Positions 8,635 to 17,806 of a DNA stretch of 61,366 bases are shown here, in pieces. Both the position numbers and the translations under genes were made by a program. Origin of the DNA: Actinomycetota bacterium (GTDB taxonomy: Bacteria; Actinomycetota; Acidimicrobiia; Acidimicrobiales; UBA8592); assembly GCA_902565595.1 (NCBI GenBank), contig CACFFD010000003.1, positions 1-61,366 on the forward strand, written 5' to 3'. Under the pieces are notes generated by a model that was not told where the DNA came from, did not search any database, and saw only the letters and a list, made by a program, of their open reading frames with translations. The stretch's first letter is position 1; each line of letters opens with the position of its first letter.

Positions 8635-9513
8635 ATGTTTTCTCCAGGATTCCGAATCTTTATGGGATTTGCTGGTTTCGGCCTTGTCGCTGCTTTCTTT
8701 TACGGCGTAGTTAGCGGTGATGGTGGAGGAGCAGACTATCTAGGATTTCTTGATGCTGAAAGCTGGACAGGAGCAGTAAGCCTCGGATGGAAAGGCGGTA
8801 TAGGTGACCATGTTGGATACATCATCCTAGTGATGCTGTTTATTTGTTCGGCTTGGCTGGCTATTATGCTTACAGCTTTCCGTGATGCTGACCCTGAAGC
8901 TGTAGCAGAACTTAATGGAGGTGAACTCCCGCCCGCTCAAGGACCAGTCAGTTATAACTTCTGGCCTGTGATCGGAGCATTCGGATTTGGTACTTTACTC
9001 ATAGGGCTTGTTACCCATACAGCTATATTCGTCGTAGGGCTATTGATCATTATTGCAACAACTTTCGAGCTCATGATGAGTGCATGGGCAGATAGGGCAA
9101 CAAGTGACCCAGTAGCAAATGCTGAGCTTCGAAACCAAATTATGAAACCGATAGAGGTTCCAGTGCTAGGAACTATAGGAATAGCTGTTGCAGTTCTTTG
9201 CTTTTCCAGAATTTTCTTAACTGTCTCAAAGTCATGGGCGATTTGGATAGCTGTTATTCTTTCCGCAGTTGTTTTTCTCGGTGCCTTAGCTTTTGCCTTA
9301 GCTGAAAAAGTAAATCGAAATCTTGTAGCGACTGTCTTAGCTTTTGGGGCAATCGCATTGCTTACGACCGGTATAGTTTCAGCAACTGTAGGTGAGCGCG
9401 AAATTTCTCACCATCATGTTGGAGAGCACAGTGGGGATCATGGTGGAGAACACAGTGACGATCATGGTGGAGAACACAGTGACGATCATGGTGGAGAAGG
9501 ACACGACAAATGA
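8635..9513 (+). CDS. CtaF-like membrane protein with His-rich tandem-repeat tail
   Basis: The 292-residue protein has about seven hydrophobic segments. Its first 150 residues resemble the actinobacterial oxidase subunit CtaF (Cyt_c_ox_IV): a helix pair followed by PVSYNFWPVIGAFGFGTLLI and a further pair. Extra helices follow, then a soluble tail (about residues 258-292) rich in His, Asp, Glu and Gly built of 8-residue repeats of the type GEHSDDHG. The tail could bind copper or other metal ions; this is inference. It ends overlapping the coxB start by 4 bases. The similarity to CtaF is by eye and moderate. Confidence 0.6.
   Translation: MFSPGFRIFMGFAGFGLVAAFFYGVVSGDGGGADYLGFLDAESWTGAVSLGWKGGIGDHVGYIILVMLFICSAWLAIMLTAFRDADPEAVAELNGGELPPAQGPVSYNFWPVIGAFGFGTLLIGLVTHTAIFVVGLLIIIATTFELMMSAWADRATSDPVANAELRNQIMKPIEVPVLGTIGIAVAVLCFSRIFLTVSKSWAIWIAVILSAVVFLGALAFALAEKVNRNLVATVLAFGAIALLTTGIVSATVGEREISHHHVGEHSGDHGGEHSDDHGGEHSDDHGGEGHDK
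9421..9492 (+). repeat. Three 24-bp tandem repeats encoding a His/Asp-rich tail
   Basis: Three consecutive 24-base units (9421-9444, 9445-9468, 9469-9492) are nearly identical; the second and third are exact copies and the first differs at three bases. Each encodes G-E-H-S-(G/D)-D-H-G. A degenerate fourth partial unit ends the gene. Confidence 0.9.
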
Positions 9514-10865
9514 TGAAGACTAGAGATAATTTCAGGCTCGCAGGCCTTAAAGGACCTGATGATCATGAAGTGGGTCTAAAACGGAATCGCCGCTGGGTTG
9601 TCATACTTCTTACTGTCATTGCTGTTTTGTTCATAACTGGATGTGCGAGCAATGCTCCACTGGACACCCTTGACCCTGCAGGGCGGAAATCAAACGACAT
9701 CAATAATCTAATTAATCCGATCTTCGTTATTGCGGGAATTGTCTTTGTCATTATTCAGGGAGCCGTTCTCTATCTGGGGTGGAAATTCAAAGTACGTGAA
9801 CCCAAAGACGGTGAAGAGTCTTTTGATGGTGGGTATCCAGATGAAGAATTCCCAGAACAAGTTCACGGTCACTTCGCAGCTGAAATTGGCTGGACGATTG
9901 GGCCAACGATCCTTATGGCAGCAATAGCAATATTCAGTGTAGGAGCTTTACTTAACCTTGACGACGTTGACGCCGCCCCTGACGAAGCTGTATATCCAGA
10001 AATGGAAGTGCTTGTTGTCGGACAACAGTGGTGGTGGGAATTCCAGTACTACCTTGATGGCATTGATGGGGCAGAACAACCAGATTTTGTTACTGCAAAT
10101 GAAATTGTTATCCCCGTTGGGCAAGATATAAGGATTCATACAACTTCCCGAGACGTTCTCCACAGTTTTTGGATTCCACGCCTTAACGGAAAGAAAGACT
10201 CTGTTCCAGGAAGAACATCTCCATGGGTACTTCAATCAAATGAAATCGGCAGATTTGCAGGTCAATGCACTGAGTTTTGTGGTTTAAGCCATGCGTACAT
10301 GCGCATGTACGCAGTTTCACTTTCGCAAGAGGATTTTCAAATATGGGTTAATAACCAAGTCACAATTCGTCAGCCCCTTCAAGAGGGAGATGAGAATTAT
10401 GAAGGGGAGCAAGTATTCCTTCTGAATTGTGCAAGATGCCATGTCATTAATGGAGTTACCTCGCGGGAAGTTTCTGGGAGTATTCAATTAGACTCCATGG
10501 CTTTATACGGAAACATAGAAGAATACAGGAACCATTCTGATGGAACGCTTTCACAAGGGAAATACACAGGGTCAGAAAATCTGACGGCAGGAGCAGCCCC
10601 AAATCTTACCCATTTCGCTTCAAGAAGTAGCTACGCGGGTTCATTCTTCGAGTTGTATCCTGATGCACAAGAGATGGCTGATGCTGGAAACTACCTTGAT
10701 CTTGCTGGCAGTAACTACAGTAGGGCAACTCTTGAAGCATGGCTTCGGAACTCACCTAAAGCAAAACCCAACGCACAGCCTGAGCAGGCTAGGGGTATGC
10801 CTAACTTGAATTTGAGTGAGGCAGATATTGATTTACTCGTCGACTATCTAATTTCACTGGATTAA
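9510..10865 (+). CDS. coxB: Cytochrome c oxidase subunit II fused to cytochrome c (caa3 type)
   Basis: The 451-residue protein begins with a lipoprotein-like signal ending LFITGC (Cys45), then two membrane helices. The CuA domain carries QQWWWEFQYY, HSFWIPRLNGKKD and GQCTEFCGLSHAYM, so all CuA ligands (His, two Cys, His, Met) are present. A C-terminal cytochrome c domain has CARCH near residue 310 and a likely Met ligand in GMPNLNLS. It takes electrons from cytochrome c or directly from the bc complex and passes them to CoxA. It sits between the CtaF-like gene (4-base overlap) and coxA. Confidence 0.96.
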   Translation: MMKTRDNFRLAGLKGPDDHEVGLKRNRRWVVILLTVIAVLFITGCASNAPLDTLDPAGRKSNDINNLINPIFVIAGIVFVIIQGAVLYLGWKFKVREPKDGEESFDGGYPDEEFPEQVHGHFAAEIGWTIGPTILMAAIAIFSVGALLNLDDVDAAPDEAVYPEMEVLVVGQQWWWEFQYYLDGIDGAEQPDFVTANEIVIPVGQDIRIHTTSRDVLHSFWIPRLNGKKDSVPGRTSPWVLQSNEIGRFAGQCTEFCGLSHAYMRMYAVSLSQEDFQIWVNNQVTIRQPLQEGDENYEGEQVFLLNCARCHVINGVTSREVSGSIQLDSMALYGNIEEYRNHSDGTLSQGKYTGSENLTAGAAPNLTHFASRSSYAGSFFELYPDAQEMADAGNYLDLAGSNYSRATLEAWLRNSPKAKPNAQPEQARGMPNLNLSEADIDLLVDYLISLD

Positions 10866-10901
10866 CTATGGAAAATTTTTGGAAGAAAAAAGGGATTTCT
10901 T

Positions 10902-12932
10902 ATGGCAGTTGTTGAACAAGAAGAAGCTCCACTCGAACTAGAATCAGGCGAAGATCAGGTTACCGAACGTCCCCTCGGTGCTTTCACAAGGCCCGGCGGC
11001 GGAGGTGGCTGGCGAAGCTGGCTGTTTACCGTTGATCATAAGAAAATCGGGATTATGTATGGAGCGGCTGGCCTGCTTTTCTTCATCATTGGTGGTATTT
11101 ACGCACTGTTCATGAGGTTACAGCTTGCTCGTCCCAATAATTCTATTCTTTCAGCGGAAACATACAATCAAGTTTTCACGATGCATGGAGTAGTGATGAT
11201 CTTCCTAGCTGCAATTCCTCTAGGTGCAGCATTTTCTAATTATCTTATTCCTCTCCAAATAGGGGCTCGAGATGTTGCTTTCCCAAGATTGAATGCTTTT
11301 AGTTTCTGGGTTTTCCTAGGTGGAGGACTTTTCCTTCTAACATCCATGTTCATTGGAGGCTGGTGGGAGAACGCACCGGATGGTGGATGGTTCGCTTACT
11401 CCCCAAACACGGGAGTCCTCTTTTCCCCAAGTAAAGGTATAGATTTTTTCGCAATTGGACTTCAAATCACAGGTATAGCTTCCCTCGTTGGTGCTATTAA
11501 CCTAATCGTGACTGTGCTCAACATGCGTTCGCCTGGGATGACATTAATGAAGATGCCAGTGCTTACTTGGATGCTATTCATTGTTCAGCTACTTCTTCTA
11601 TTCGCAATGCCTGTTATTTCTGTGGCGCTATTTCTTCTTACATTTGATCGGCTGTTCGATGCAAACTTCTTCAATGTGGCACAAGGCGCTGACCCATTAC
11701 TCTGGCAGCACCTGTTCTGGATTTTCGGCCACCCAGAGGTTTATATTCTTATTCTTCCAAGCTTCGGTGTTATTTCAGAGATCATTCCAACATTCAGTAG
11801 GAAACCAATATTTGGATACCCGTTTATGATCTTCTCAGGAATCGCTATTGGATTTATGGGTTGGGGAGTATGGGCACACCATATGTTTGCTTCAGGAATC
11901 GGACCTGTTGCTGTAGCAGCGTTCTCAGTTTCAACAATGTTTATCGCCGTCCCGACTGGTGTAAAGATATTAAATTGGCTTGCAACTATGTGGGGTGGAC
12001 GAATACGTTTTACAACCCCAATGCTGTATGCGACATCAGTCGTGGCTATGTTCACCATCGGTGGTCTTTCGGGGGTCACTCACTCTCTAGCTGCTGCTGA
12101 TACGCAACAGACCGACACCTACTACATCGTGGCGCATTTTCACTATGTTATTTTCGGCGGGATTATTCTTGGATTCTTTGGCGGATTTTATTTCTGGTGG
12201 CCAAAAATGTTCGGATATTTCTTATCGGAAAAGATAGGGAAATCGAGCTTTTGGGTTATGGTCATCGGTTTTAACCTGACCTTCGGGCCTATGCATATTC
12301 TTGGGTTGCAGGGAATGAGCCGTCGAATTCAAACCTACTCAGAAGGTCAGGGCTTTGATTTGTGGAATCTTGTAGCAACAATTGGTGCTTTCTTGATTGC
12401 AGTCGCGACCGCTATGTTCATTGCGAATGTCTTTATAAGCTGGCGCGCTCACCGAGCAGGAAAGACCCCTGCACCGGGACCCGATCCATGGGACGCACGA
12501 TCCCTTGAATGGATGACTGCTTCGCCAGTACCAGAGCACAACTTTGATGAAACAATTGAAGTTGAACGTCAAGATGAGTTCTGGCATAGAAAGTGGGGTA
12601 AAGACGAAACGGGTCGTGTAGTTAGAAGAGCAACAGCAGAAGAGGTTGCCCATGACGGAAGTAACACGAACGTACACCTCCCCTCGCCATCTTATTGGCC
12701 TATCGTCGCAGCTCTAGGACTACCGATTATTGGTTATGGACTTATCTACAATTTATGGCTATGTGTAGTTGGAGGCCTATTTGTTCTCGGCGGGTTATAT
12801 GGCTGGGTCTTTGAACCCGTCGATGATCCAAATGATGATGGGCATCATGACCATGAAGCTCATGGAACTTCGGAAGAAACACGAGCTGAAGAAGTAGATG
12901 AAAATAGTTCTGAGGAGGTTTCCGTTGACTGA
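10902..12932 (+). CDS. coxA: Cytochrome c oxidase subunit I (aa3-type, A1 class)
   Basis: The 676-residue protein has 12 core helices plus C-terminal extra segments. All ligands are visible: His95 in FTMHGVVM and His414 for heme a, His277/His326/His327 for CuB, His412 for heme a3, and the cross-link Tyr281 in HPEVY. Glu279 marks the A1-type D channel and Lys355 (PTGVK) the K channel. The C-terminus adds about 100 residues with two more hydrophobic segments and a His/Asp/Glu-rich tail. It is the catalytic proton-pumping subunit. coxC begins inside its 3' end. Confidence 0.97.
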   Translation: MAVVEQEEAPLELESGEDQVTERPLGAFTRPGGGGGWRSWLFTVDHKKIGIMYGAAGLLFFIIGGIYALFMRLQLARPNNSILSAETYNQVFTMHGVVMIFLAAIPLGAAFSNYLIPLQIGARDVAFPRLNAFSFWVFLGGGLFLLTSMFIGGWWENAPDGGWFAYSPNTGVLFSPSKGIDFFAIGLQITGIASLVGAINLIVTVLNMRSPGMTLMKMPVLTWMLFIVQLLLLFAMPVISVALFLLTFDRLFDANFFNVAQGADPLLWQHLFWIFGHPEVYILILPSFGVISEIIPTFSRKPIFGYPFMIFSGIAIGFMGWGVWAHHMFASGIGPVAVAAFSVSTMFIAVPTGVKILNWLATMWGGRIRFTTPMLYATSVVAMFTIGGLSGVTHSLAAADTQQTDTYYIVAHFHYVIFGGIILGFFGGFYFWWPKMFGYFLSEKIGKSSFWVMVIGFNLTFGPMHILGLQGMSRRIQTYSEGQGFDLWNLVATIGAFLIAVATAMFIANVFISWRAHRAGKTPAPGPDPWDARSLEWMTASPVPEHNFDETIEVERQDEFWHRKWGKDETGRVVRRATAEEVAHDGSNTNVHLPSPSYWPIVAALGLPIIGYGLIYNLWLCVVGGLFVLGGLYGWVFEPVDDPNDDGHHDHEAHGTSEETRAEEVDENSSEEVSVD

Positions 12933-13542
12933 AACAGCAACTACCGAAACATCTAACGATCACAGTGAAGATCACGTATCCACGCTTGGGGTATCAAATG
13001 ACAAATTAGGGATGTGGGTCTTCCTAGGTTCCGATTGCTTGCTCTTTGGCGGGCTTATTTCCACCTACATGCTGTACAAGGACCGAATAGGCCCTGATGA
13101 CCTAGGTCCCGAGGAGATGTTTGATATTCCCTTCACCTCTGTAAGCTCATTTGTCCTACTGATGAGCTCTCTTACAGTTGTTCTAGCGATTACAGCGCTT
13201 CGGAGAAATGACATCCGCCGTTGTAGGATATGGTTACTTTCAACCGCTATTCTCGGAGCGATTTTTGTCGGTGGTCAAGTTTATGAATTCACTGTTTTCT
13301 ATCGTGAGGGACTCGGTTATACCACCAATCTGTTTGGTACATCATTCTTTACCCTTACCGGTTTCCATGGAGTGCACGTTTCAGTAGGAATCATTATGCT
13401 CATGTCCATGTACATACAGTCGATGCGAGGAAAGTTGACTTCGGCAAACGAGGAAAAACTTGAGATCATAGGCCTCTATTGGCACTTCGTGGACGTTGTA
13501 TGGATTGTTATATTTACTATCGTCTACCTTTTCCCACAATAG
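12898..13542 (+). CDS. coxC: Cytochrome c oxidase subunit III
   Basis: The 214-residue protein has about five helices with KLGMWVFLGSDCLLFGGL at the start, GFHGVHVSVG in the middle and LYWHFVDVVWIVIFTIVYLF at the end, all hallmarks of COX3. It overlaps coxA by 35 bases if the ATG at 12898 is used; the TTG at 12928, preceded by GAGGAGG, would give a shorter protein starting MTETATTET and is a good alternative. It stabilises the proton-pumping core. Confidence 0.94.
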   Translation: MKIVLRRFPLTETATTETSNDHSEDHVSTLGVSNDKLGMWVFLGSDCLLFGGLISTYMLYKDRIGPDDLGPEEMFDIPFTSVSSFVLLMSSLTVVLAITALRRNDIRRCRIWLLSTAILGAIFVGGQVYEFTVFYREGLGYTTNLFGTSFFTLTGFHGVHVSVGIIMLMSMYIQSMRGKLTSANEEKLEIIGLYWHFVDVVWIVIFTIVYLFPQ

Positions 13543-13552
13543 GAGAAACCAG

Positions 13553-13984
13553 ATGGCAACAACTGACCAATTAACCGAAAGCGCCGAAGAAAATGTTTCT
13601 TGGGTTCAAGAAGACTGGATCTACATTAAGACTGCTATTGTGCTCGCTGTCTTTACAGCGATTGAGGTCTTCACCTATTTTGAATCAGTTCATCAAGCTC
13701 CGGAGTGGCTTCTAGTTCTCACTCTGTCATTTCTTATGGTTATAAAGTTCTTCCTTGTCGCCGCAATCTTTATGCATCTGCGCGATGACAATGCGATCTT
13801 CACCAAAATGATGGTCCTGGGCTTGTGTATCGCATGGCCTGTCTACTTTGTGATGGCGTTTGCATTCGGTTTTCTACCTGATTGGAATCCCATTCTTAAA
13901 GTAATGTTCCTTCTTGTCCCACCAGCGATAACCGGATTTTGGTTGGGGTATTCATTCAAAGGTGGAACCGGCGGGCACCATTAA
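13553..13984 (+). CDS. coxD: Cytochrome c oxidase subunit IV family protein
   Basis: The short protein has three membrane helices; the central KFFLVAAIFMHLRDDN stretch is typical of the CyoD/CtaF-type bacterial subunit IV (COX4_pro). I place the start at ATG 13553 (MATTDQLTESAEE), which has AGGAG just upstream and avoids a long overlap with coxC; a frame extension to 13496 exists. It is the last structural subunit of the oxidase. The locus also has a second, CtaF-like candidate at 8635. Confidence 0.86.
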   Translation: MATTDQLTESAEENVSWVQEDWIYIKTAIVLAVFTAIEVFTYFESVHQAPEWLLVLTLSFLMVIKFFLVAAIFMHLRDDNAIFTKMMVLGLCIAWPVYFVMAFAFGFLPDWNPILKVMFLLVPPAITGFWLGYSFKGGTGGHH

Positions 13985-14069
13985 AATCTTGCAAAGATAC
14001 AAAGCCAAACCCCAAATAAGTTAACCAAAAACTTGCTATTTTGTGTGAGAAACATGGCAGGCTGAAGTA

Positions 14070-14924
14070 GTGGTACTTGCAGCCGACCCCCAAATATGGA
14101 GATTCCAGTTTCACCCTGAGGTGTGGATTCTCATAGCAGGTATTCTTCTTTTAGCCCGTTACTCCGTTAAGGTGGTGGCACCAAATTTGGTTCCGCCAAA
14201 TGAAGAAATCTACACACGCAAGAATTTCTATGCATTTTGGCTGGCGCTCTTTGCCCTCTGGTTTGCTTCTGACTGGCCTATGCACGATATTTCAGAAGAA
14301 TACCTGTATTCGGTTCATATGGTTCAACATATGATCATTTCACTCATTGTCCCACCCCTATTTCTTTCTGCACTTCCTGTATGGCTAACAAAGGCAATAT
14401 TTAGTACTTTCGGTGGTGATAGAACCTTTACAAAGCGAATCTCAAATCCGATCGCAGCGGGTATTTGCTACAACTTGGTCGTGATTGTTACCCATTTGCC
14501 ATTTGCAGTTAATTACTCGATTGAGAGTGGCTCATTTCACTACTTTCTGCATCTCGCTGTCTTTATATCTTCCCTCTGGATGTGGCTTCCAATTATCAAC
14601 CCAATGAAAGAATTTCGGATTAGCCTCCCTACCCAAATGGTGTACCTCTTCTTGATGTCCGTCGTACCTACAGTTCCAGCAGGTTTTTTAACGTTCGCTG
14701 GAGGCGCTCTCTATGATGCGTATGACCACCAAGTCAGGCTTTGGGGGATAGATATCACTACAGATCAGCAACTCGCAGGGTTAGTCATGAAACTTGTAGG
14801 AAGCATATATCTATGGGTATGGATAGCAGCACGGTTCTTTCAATGGAGCAGAAGAAATCAGCCAGAGATGGTCCTAGTTGAACCAAAAGTTGAAGACTCT
14901 AAAGTTCCAACAAATCTTGACTAA
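14070..14924 (+). CDS. ctaG: Cytochrome c oxidase assembly factor CtaG (caa3_CtaG)
   Basis: The 284-residue protein has about seven membrane helices. It carries the family's histidine-bearing stretches: DWPMHDISEEYLYSVHMVQH near residues 72-91, THLPFAVNY, HYFLHLAVF, and a C-terminal DQQLAGLVMKLVGSIYLW. CtaG proteins of this kind are needed for copper insertion or assembly of caa3 oxidase in Bacillus. It closes the oxidase locus and converges with serS, whose stop lies 2 bases away. The start is GTG 14070. Confidence 0.9.
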   Translation: MVLAADPQIWRFQFHPEVWILIAGILLLARYSVKVVAPNLVPPNEEIYTRKNFYAFWLALFALWFASDWPMHDISEEYLYSVHMVQHMIISLIVPPLFLSALPVWLTKAIFSTFGGDRTFTKRISNPIAAGICYNLVVIVTHLPFAVNYSIESGSFHYFLHLAVFISSLWMWLPIINPMKEFRISLPTQMVYLFLMSVVPTVPAGFLTFAGGALYDAYDHQVRLWGIDITTDQQLAGLVMKLVGSIYLWVWIAARFFQWSRRNQPEMVLVEPKVEDSKVPTNLD

Positions 14925-14925
14925 T

Positions 14926-16182
14926 TCAGGTAGTCGGGGGTGGAATTACATCAAGCCCGCAGAAGGGTTGAAGTACTTTGGGAACTTTGAAACTTCCATC
15001 GTGCTGCTGGCAATGTTCCATAAGAAAAACAAGTGTTCTTCCAATAGCGCAAGCTGTTCCATTCAAGGTATGGATGAGCGGGTTACCATCGTCACCCCGA
15101 ACTCGTGTCATCATCCGCCGAGCACTGTAATCGAGGTAATTGGAACAGCTTGTAAGTTCTCTGTATCTCCCCTCTGAAGGTAACCACACTTCACAGTCAT
15201 ACTTCAAAGCTGCAGGAGCACCGAGGTCCCCTGCGGCTACTAGAATAACTCTGTACGGCAGTTCGAGTTCATTTAGGATCTCTTGCTCTAAATTGCGAAG
15301 ATTCTCCAGTTCATCCCAACTATTGAGGGGGTCGCAGAAGGAGAACATTTCCACTTTATCGAATTGATGGACTCGGAAAATTCCACTTGTATCTTTTCCG
15401 TAAGTACCGGCCTCTCTTCGGAAACATGAGGAGAAGCCACCGAATCTAATAGGTAAATCTTCGGCATCAAGGAGATCCCCCCGGTGAAGGCCGGCGAGAG
15501 CTACTTCGCTAGTACCAGTAAGAAACAGATCATCTTCTGCCAGTTCATAGACCTGCTGTCTATCTGTAGGGAAAAAACCAGCATCCAACATCATCTGTTC
15601 TCGGACGAGGACAGGTGGAACGACTGGTGTAAAGCCATGACTTACTAACTTTGAGAGGGTGAACTGAACAAGGGCAAATTCGATAAGGACTGCTTCACCC
15701 ATTAAATAGGCGAACCGGCTACCCATGTTTTCAGCCGCTTTTTCGATTTCTATCCACCCCATGTACTCTCCATATTCGGCATGGTCCATAGGAGGGGGTT
15801 CAGTTTTCTCCCCGACAATCTCGATAACCTCATAGTCGTCTTCTCCACCAGTTGGGCATCGAGGATCAGCTGGATTTGGAATTGTTATTGCAATTTCACT
15901 TAGGGATTCAGAAGCTCGCCCATATTCTGCTTCGACTTCTTGAAGTTTACTTTTGATAGTGGCAGCGATGTTTATTTTCCCTTCGCGTTCTTCGGGGGAT
16001 GCTCTGCCAATGTCTTTCGAAGCACGGTTTTGCTCTGAACGCAATTGCTCTACTTCACCTTGCAAAGCTCGACAGGCCGCATCTAATTCAAGAAGCTCAT
16101 CCAATATTTCTGGATCAACACCTTTATGGGTTATTCCAGTTCGGTAATTTTCATCTTCGCGAAGTTTTCGTAAATCAATCAC
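14926..16182 (-). CDS. serS: Seryl-tRNA synthetase
   Basis: The 418-residue protein has the N-terminal coiled-coil arm (residues about 25-105, starting MIDLRKLREDENYR) and a class II core. Motif 2 lies around FGGFSSCFRREAGTYGKDTSG and motif 3 around TLNGTACAIGRTLVFLMEH. The length fits the bacterial family. It charges tRNA-Ser with serine. The gene is divergent from the acyl-CoA synthetase. No T-box leader is visible in the short upstream region. Confidence 0.96.
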   Translation of the reverse strand: MIDLRKLREDENYRTGITHKGVDPEILDELLELDAACRALQGEVEQLRSEQNRASKDIGRASPEEREGKINIAATIKSKLQEVEAEYGRASESLSEIAITIPNPADPRCPTGGEDDYEVIEIVGEKTEPPPMDHAEYGEYMGWIEIEKAAENMGSRFAYLMGEAVLIEFALVQFTLSKLVSHGFTPVVPPVLVREQMMLDAGFFPTDRQQVYELAEDDLFLTGTSEVALAGLHRGDLLDAEDLPIRFGGFSSCFRREAGTYGKDTSGIFRVHQFDKVEMFSFCDPLNSWDELENLRNLEQEILNELELPYRVILVAAGDLGAPAALKYDCEVWLPSEGRYRELTSCSNYLDYSARRMMTRVRGDDGNPLIHTLNGTACAIGRTLVFLMEHCQQHDGSFKVPKVLQPFCGLDVIPPPTT

Positions 16183-16305
16183 TCCATTGAGACTATCCGC
16201 AGAGGAACCCCATCATATGGAATTAACCCTAAGCATTTAATCTTCGCATGCGGTAAATACCGACTTAGGGGTGAAACTCAGGAAAACTCATGTAAAACTT
16301 TAGCT

Positions 16306-17796
16306 ATGCTTCCTGAGGCCATACGTCAAACCGGAAAAAAATTTAGTGAAACAGTGGCGTATGTATCCCATGAAGGTAAGACAATCACTTACAGAGAACT
16401 AGATCTGTTATCTGACGAAGTAGCAGCATGGATGCGAACGAAAGGATTAAGCGAAGGGTCAGTAGTCGCCTTATGCCTTCCCAGCGGAATCGAATATATT
16501 CTTAGTTACCTAGCTGCTGCAAAGTTGGGTGCTGTTACAGCAGGAATCAATCCAAGGTTTACCGAATCCGAACAGCTAGAAGTTTTAAAGACTCTTGAAC
16601 CCGACTTGGTCCTAACATCCCAAAGTATTGATGCTCCAGAATTAAGGGATGCTCAAGTCGAGCTGGTTGAGACCTCTTCAGATTCGGGTTTCTTCATGAG
16701 AAGTAACAGAGTACAGAGTGACGAACTTAGTATTCTTCCGTTCAATATTGATAGAGCTGTTTGTATTTGCTTCACCTCTGGAAGTACCGGAATTCCCAAA
16801 GGTGCTTTATTTACAAATCGTCAACTTCAAGCGATAAGCACTATCGACACTGGAGGTGCTTGGGGCGGTGCTGGCCACCGCTATGCAAGCACAGAATTCG
16901 CACACGTTGGCGTTATGACCAAGTTGCCATGGTTGCTGGCAAGTGGGGGAACCACCCACCTAATAGAGAAGTGGAAGGCTGAACCTGTTTTACAATTGAT
17001 ACATGACCACCGTATTTCTGCAGTTAGTGCAATAGCTCCTCAAATTGCTTTGATGCTTCAGGTAAATGAACTAGATAGATTTAATTTTGATTGTGTGAAA
17101 GCGATTGTCACTGGCGGAGCTCTGGCCTCTCCTGAACTAGTGAAAGCAGGTCGAGAGTTCTTTGGCGCTCCTTGGTCAATCCGTTATAGCTCTACAGAAT
17201 CCGGAGGAGTGGGGTTAGGAACGTCACTAGATGCTGATGATGAGGAAGCCCTATATACGGTTGGACGACCTCGACCAGGAATTGAGGCAACTATCAGGGA
17301 TGAAGAAGGGAGACCAGTCACCGCCGGTGATATTGGCGAGATATGGATACGTTCTAATGCTGTGATGAGTTGCTACTGGAATGACCCTTCATCAACAGAG
17401 GAAACCATTGTCGAAGGATGGCTTAGAACTGGCGATTTAGCGTTTCAAGACACCAGAGGTTGTTTTCATTTAGCTGGAAGAACTAGTGAAATGTTTATCC
17501 GAGGCGGATATAACATTTTTCCACTAGAAATTGAACGGGTCATATCGACGCATAGCAACGTCTCTGAGGTTGCTGTCATACCAAGGAAAGATGAAATCAT
17601 GGGAGAAATAGGTGTCGCAGTTATCGTACCTAAAGACATGAATGACCCGCCGACGATTGAGGATATTAGAGAACATTCTCAGAAGCTATTAGCTTCCTAC
17701 AAATTGCCCGAAGCAATCCGGATTACGGACAGATTGCCTAGAAATGCATCTGACAAGATTGACCGTCTAAAACTCCGGACACACGAAGATAGGTAG
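16306..17796 (+). CDS. Acyl-CoA synthetase / AMP-dependent ligase
   Basis: The 496-residue class I adenylate-forming enzyme shows the P-loop-like A3 motif FTSGSTGIPKGA near residue 157, the A5-like YSSTESGG near residue 297, the A7 motif GWLRTGD near 367, and A8/A10 motifs GRTSEMFIRGGYNIFPLEIE and NASDKIDR. It most likely activates a carboxylic acid as an AMP ester and transfers it to CoA; a fatty or aromatic substrate cannot be told apart by eye. It stands alone, convergent with the DsbA-family gene. Confidence 0.9.
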   Translation: MLPEAIRQTGKKFSETVAYVSHEGKTITYRELDLLSDEVAAWMRTKGLSEGSVVALCLPSGIEYILSYLAAAKLGAVTAGINPRFTESEQLEVLKTLEPDLVLTSQSIDAPELRDAQVELVETSSDSGFFMRSNRVQSDELSILPFNIDRAVCICFTSGSTGIPKGALFTNRQLQAISTIDTGGAWGGAGHRYASTEFAHVGVMTKLPWLLASGGTTHLIEKWKAEPVLQLIHDHRISAVSAIAPQIALMLQVNELDRFNFDCVKAIVTGGALASPELVKAGREFFGAPWSIRYSSTESGGVGLGTSLDADDEEALYTVGRPRPGIEATIRDEEGRPVTAGDIGEIWIRSNAVMSCYWNDPSSTEETIVEGWLRTGDLAFQDTRGCFHLAGRTSEMFIRGGYNIFPLEIERVISTHSNVSEVAVIPRKDEIMGEIGVAVIVPKDMNDPPTIEDIREHSQKLLASYKLPEAIRITDRLPRNASDKIDRLKLRTHEDR

Positions 17797-17806
17797 CATC
17801 TCCTTA

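Noticed and set aside
16183-16305. T-box leader for serS
   Set aside because: The upstream region is too short and shows no T-box consensus or antiterminator pair.
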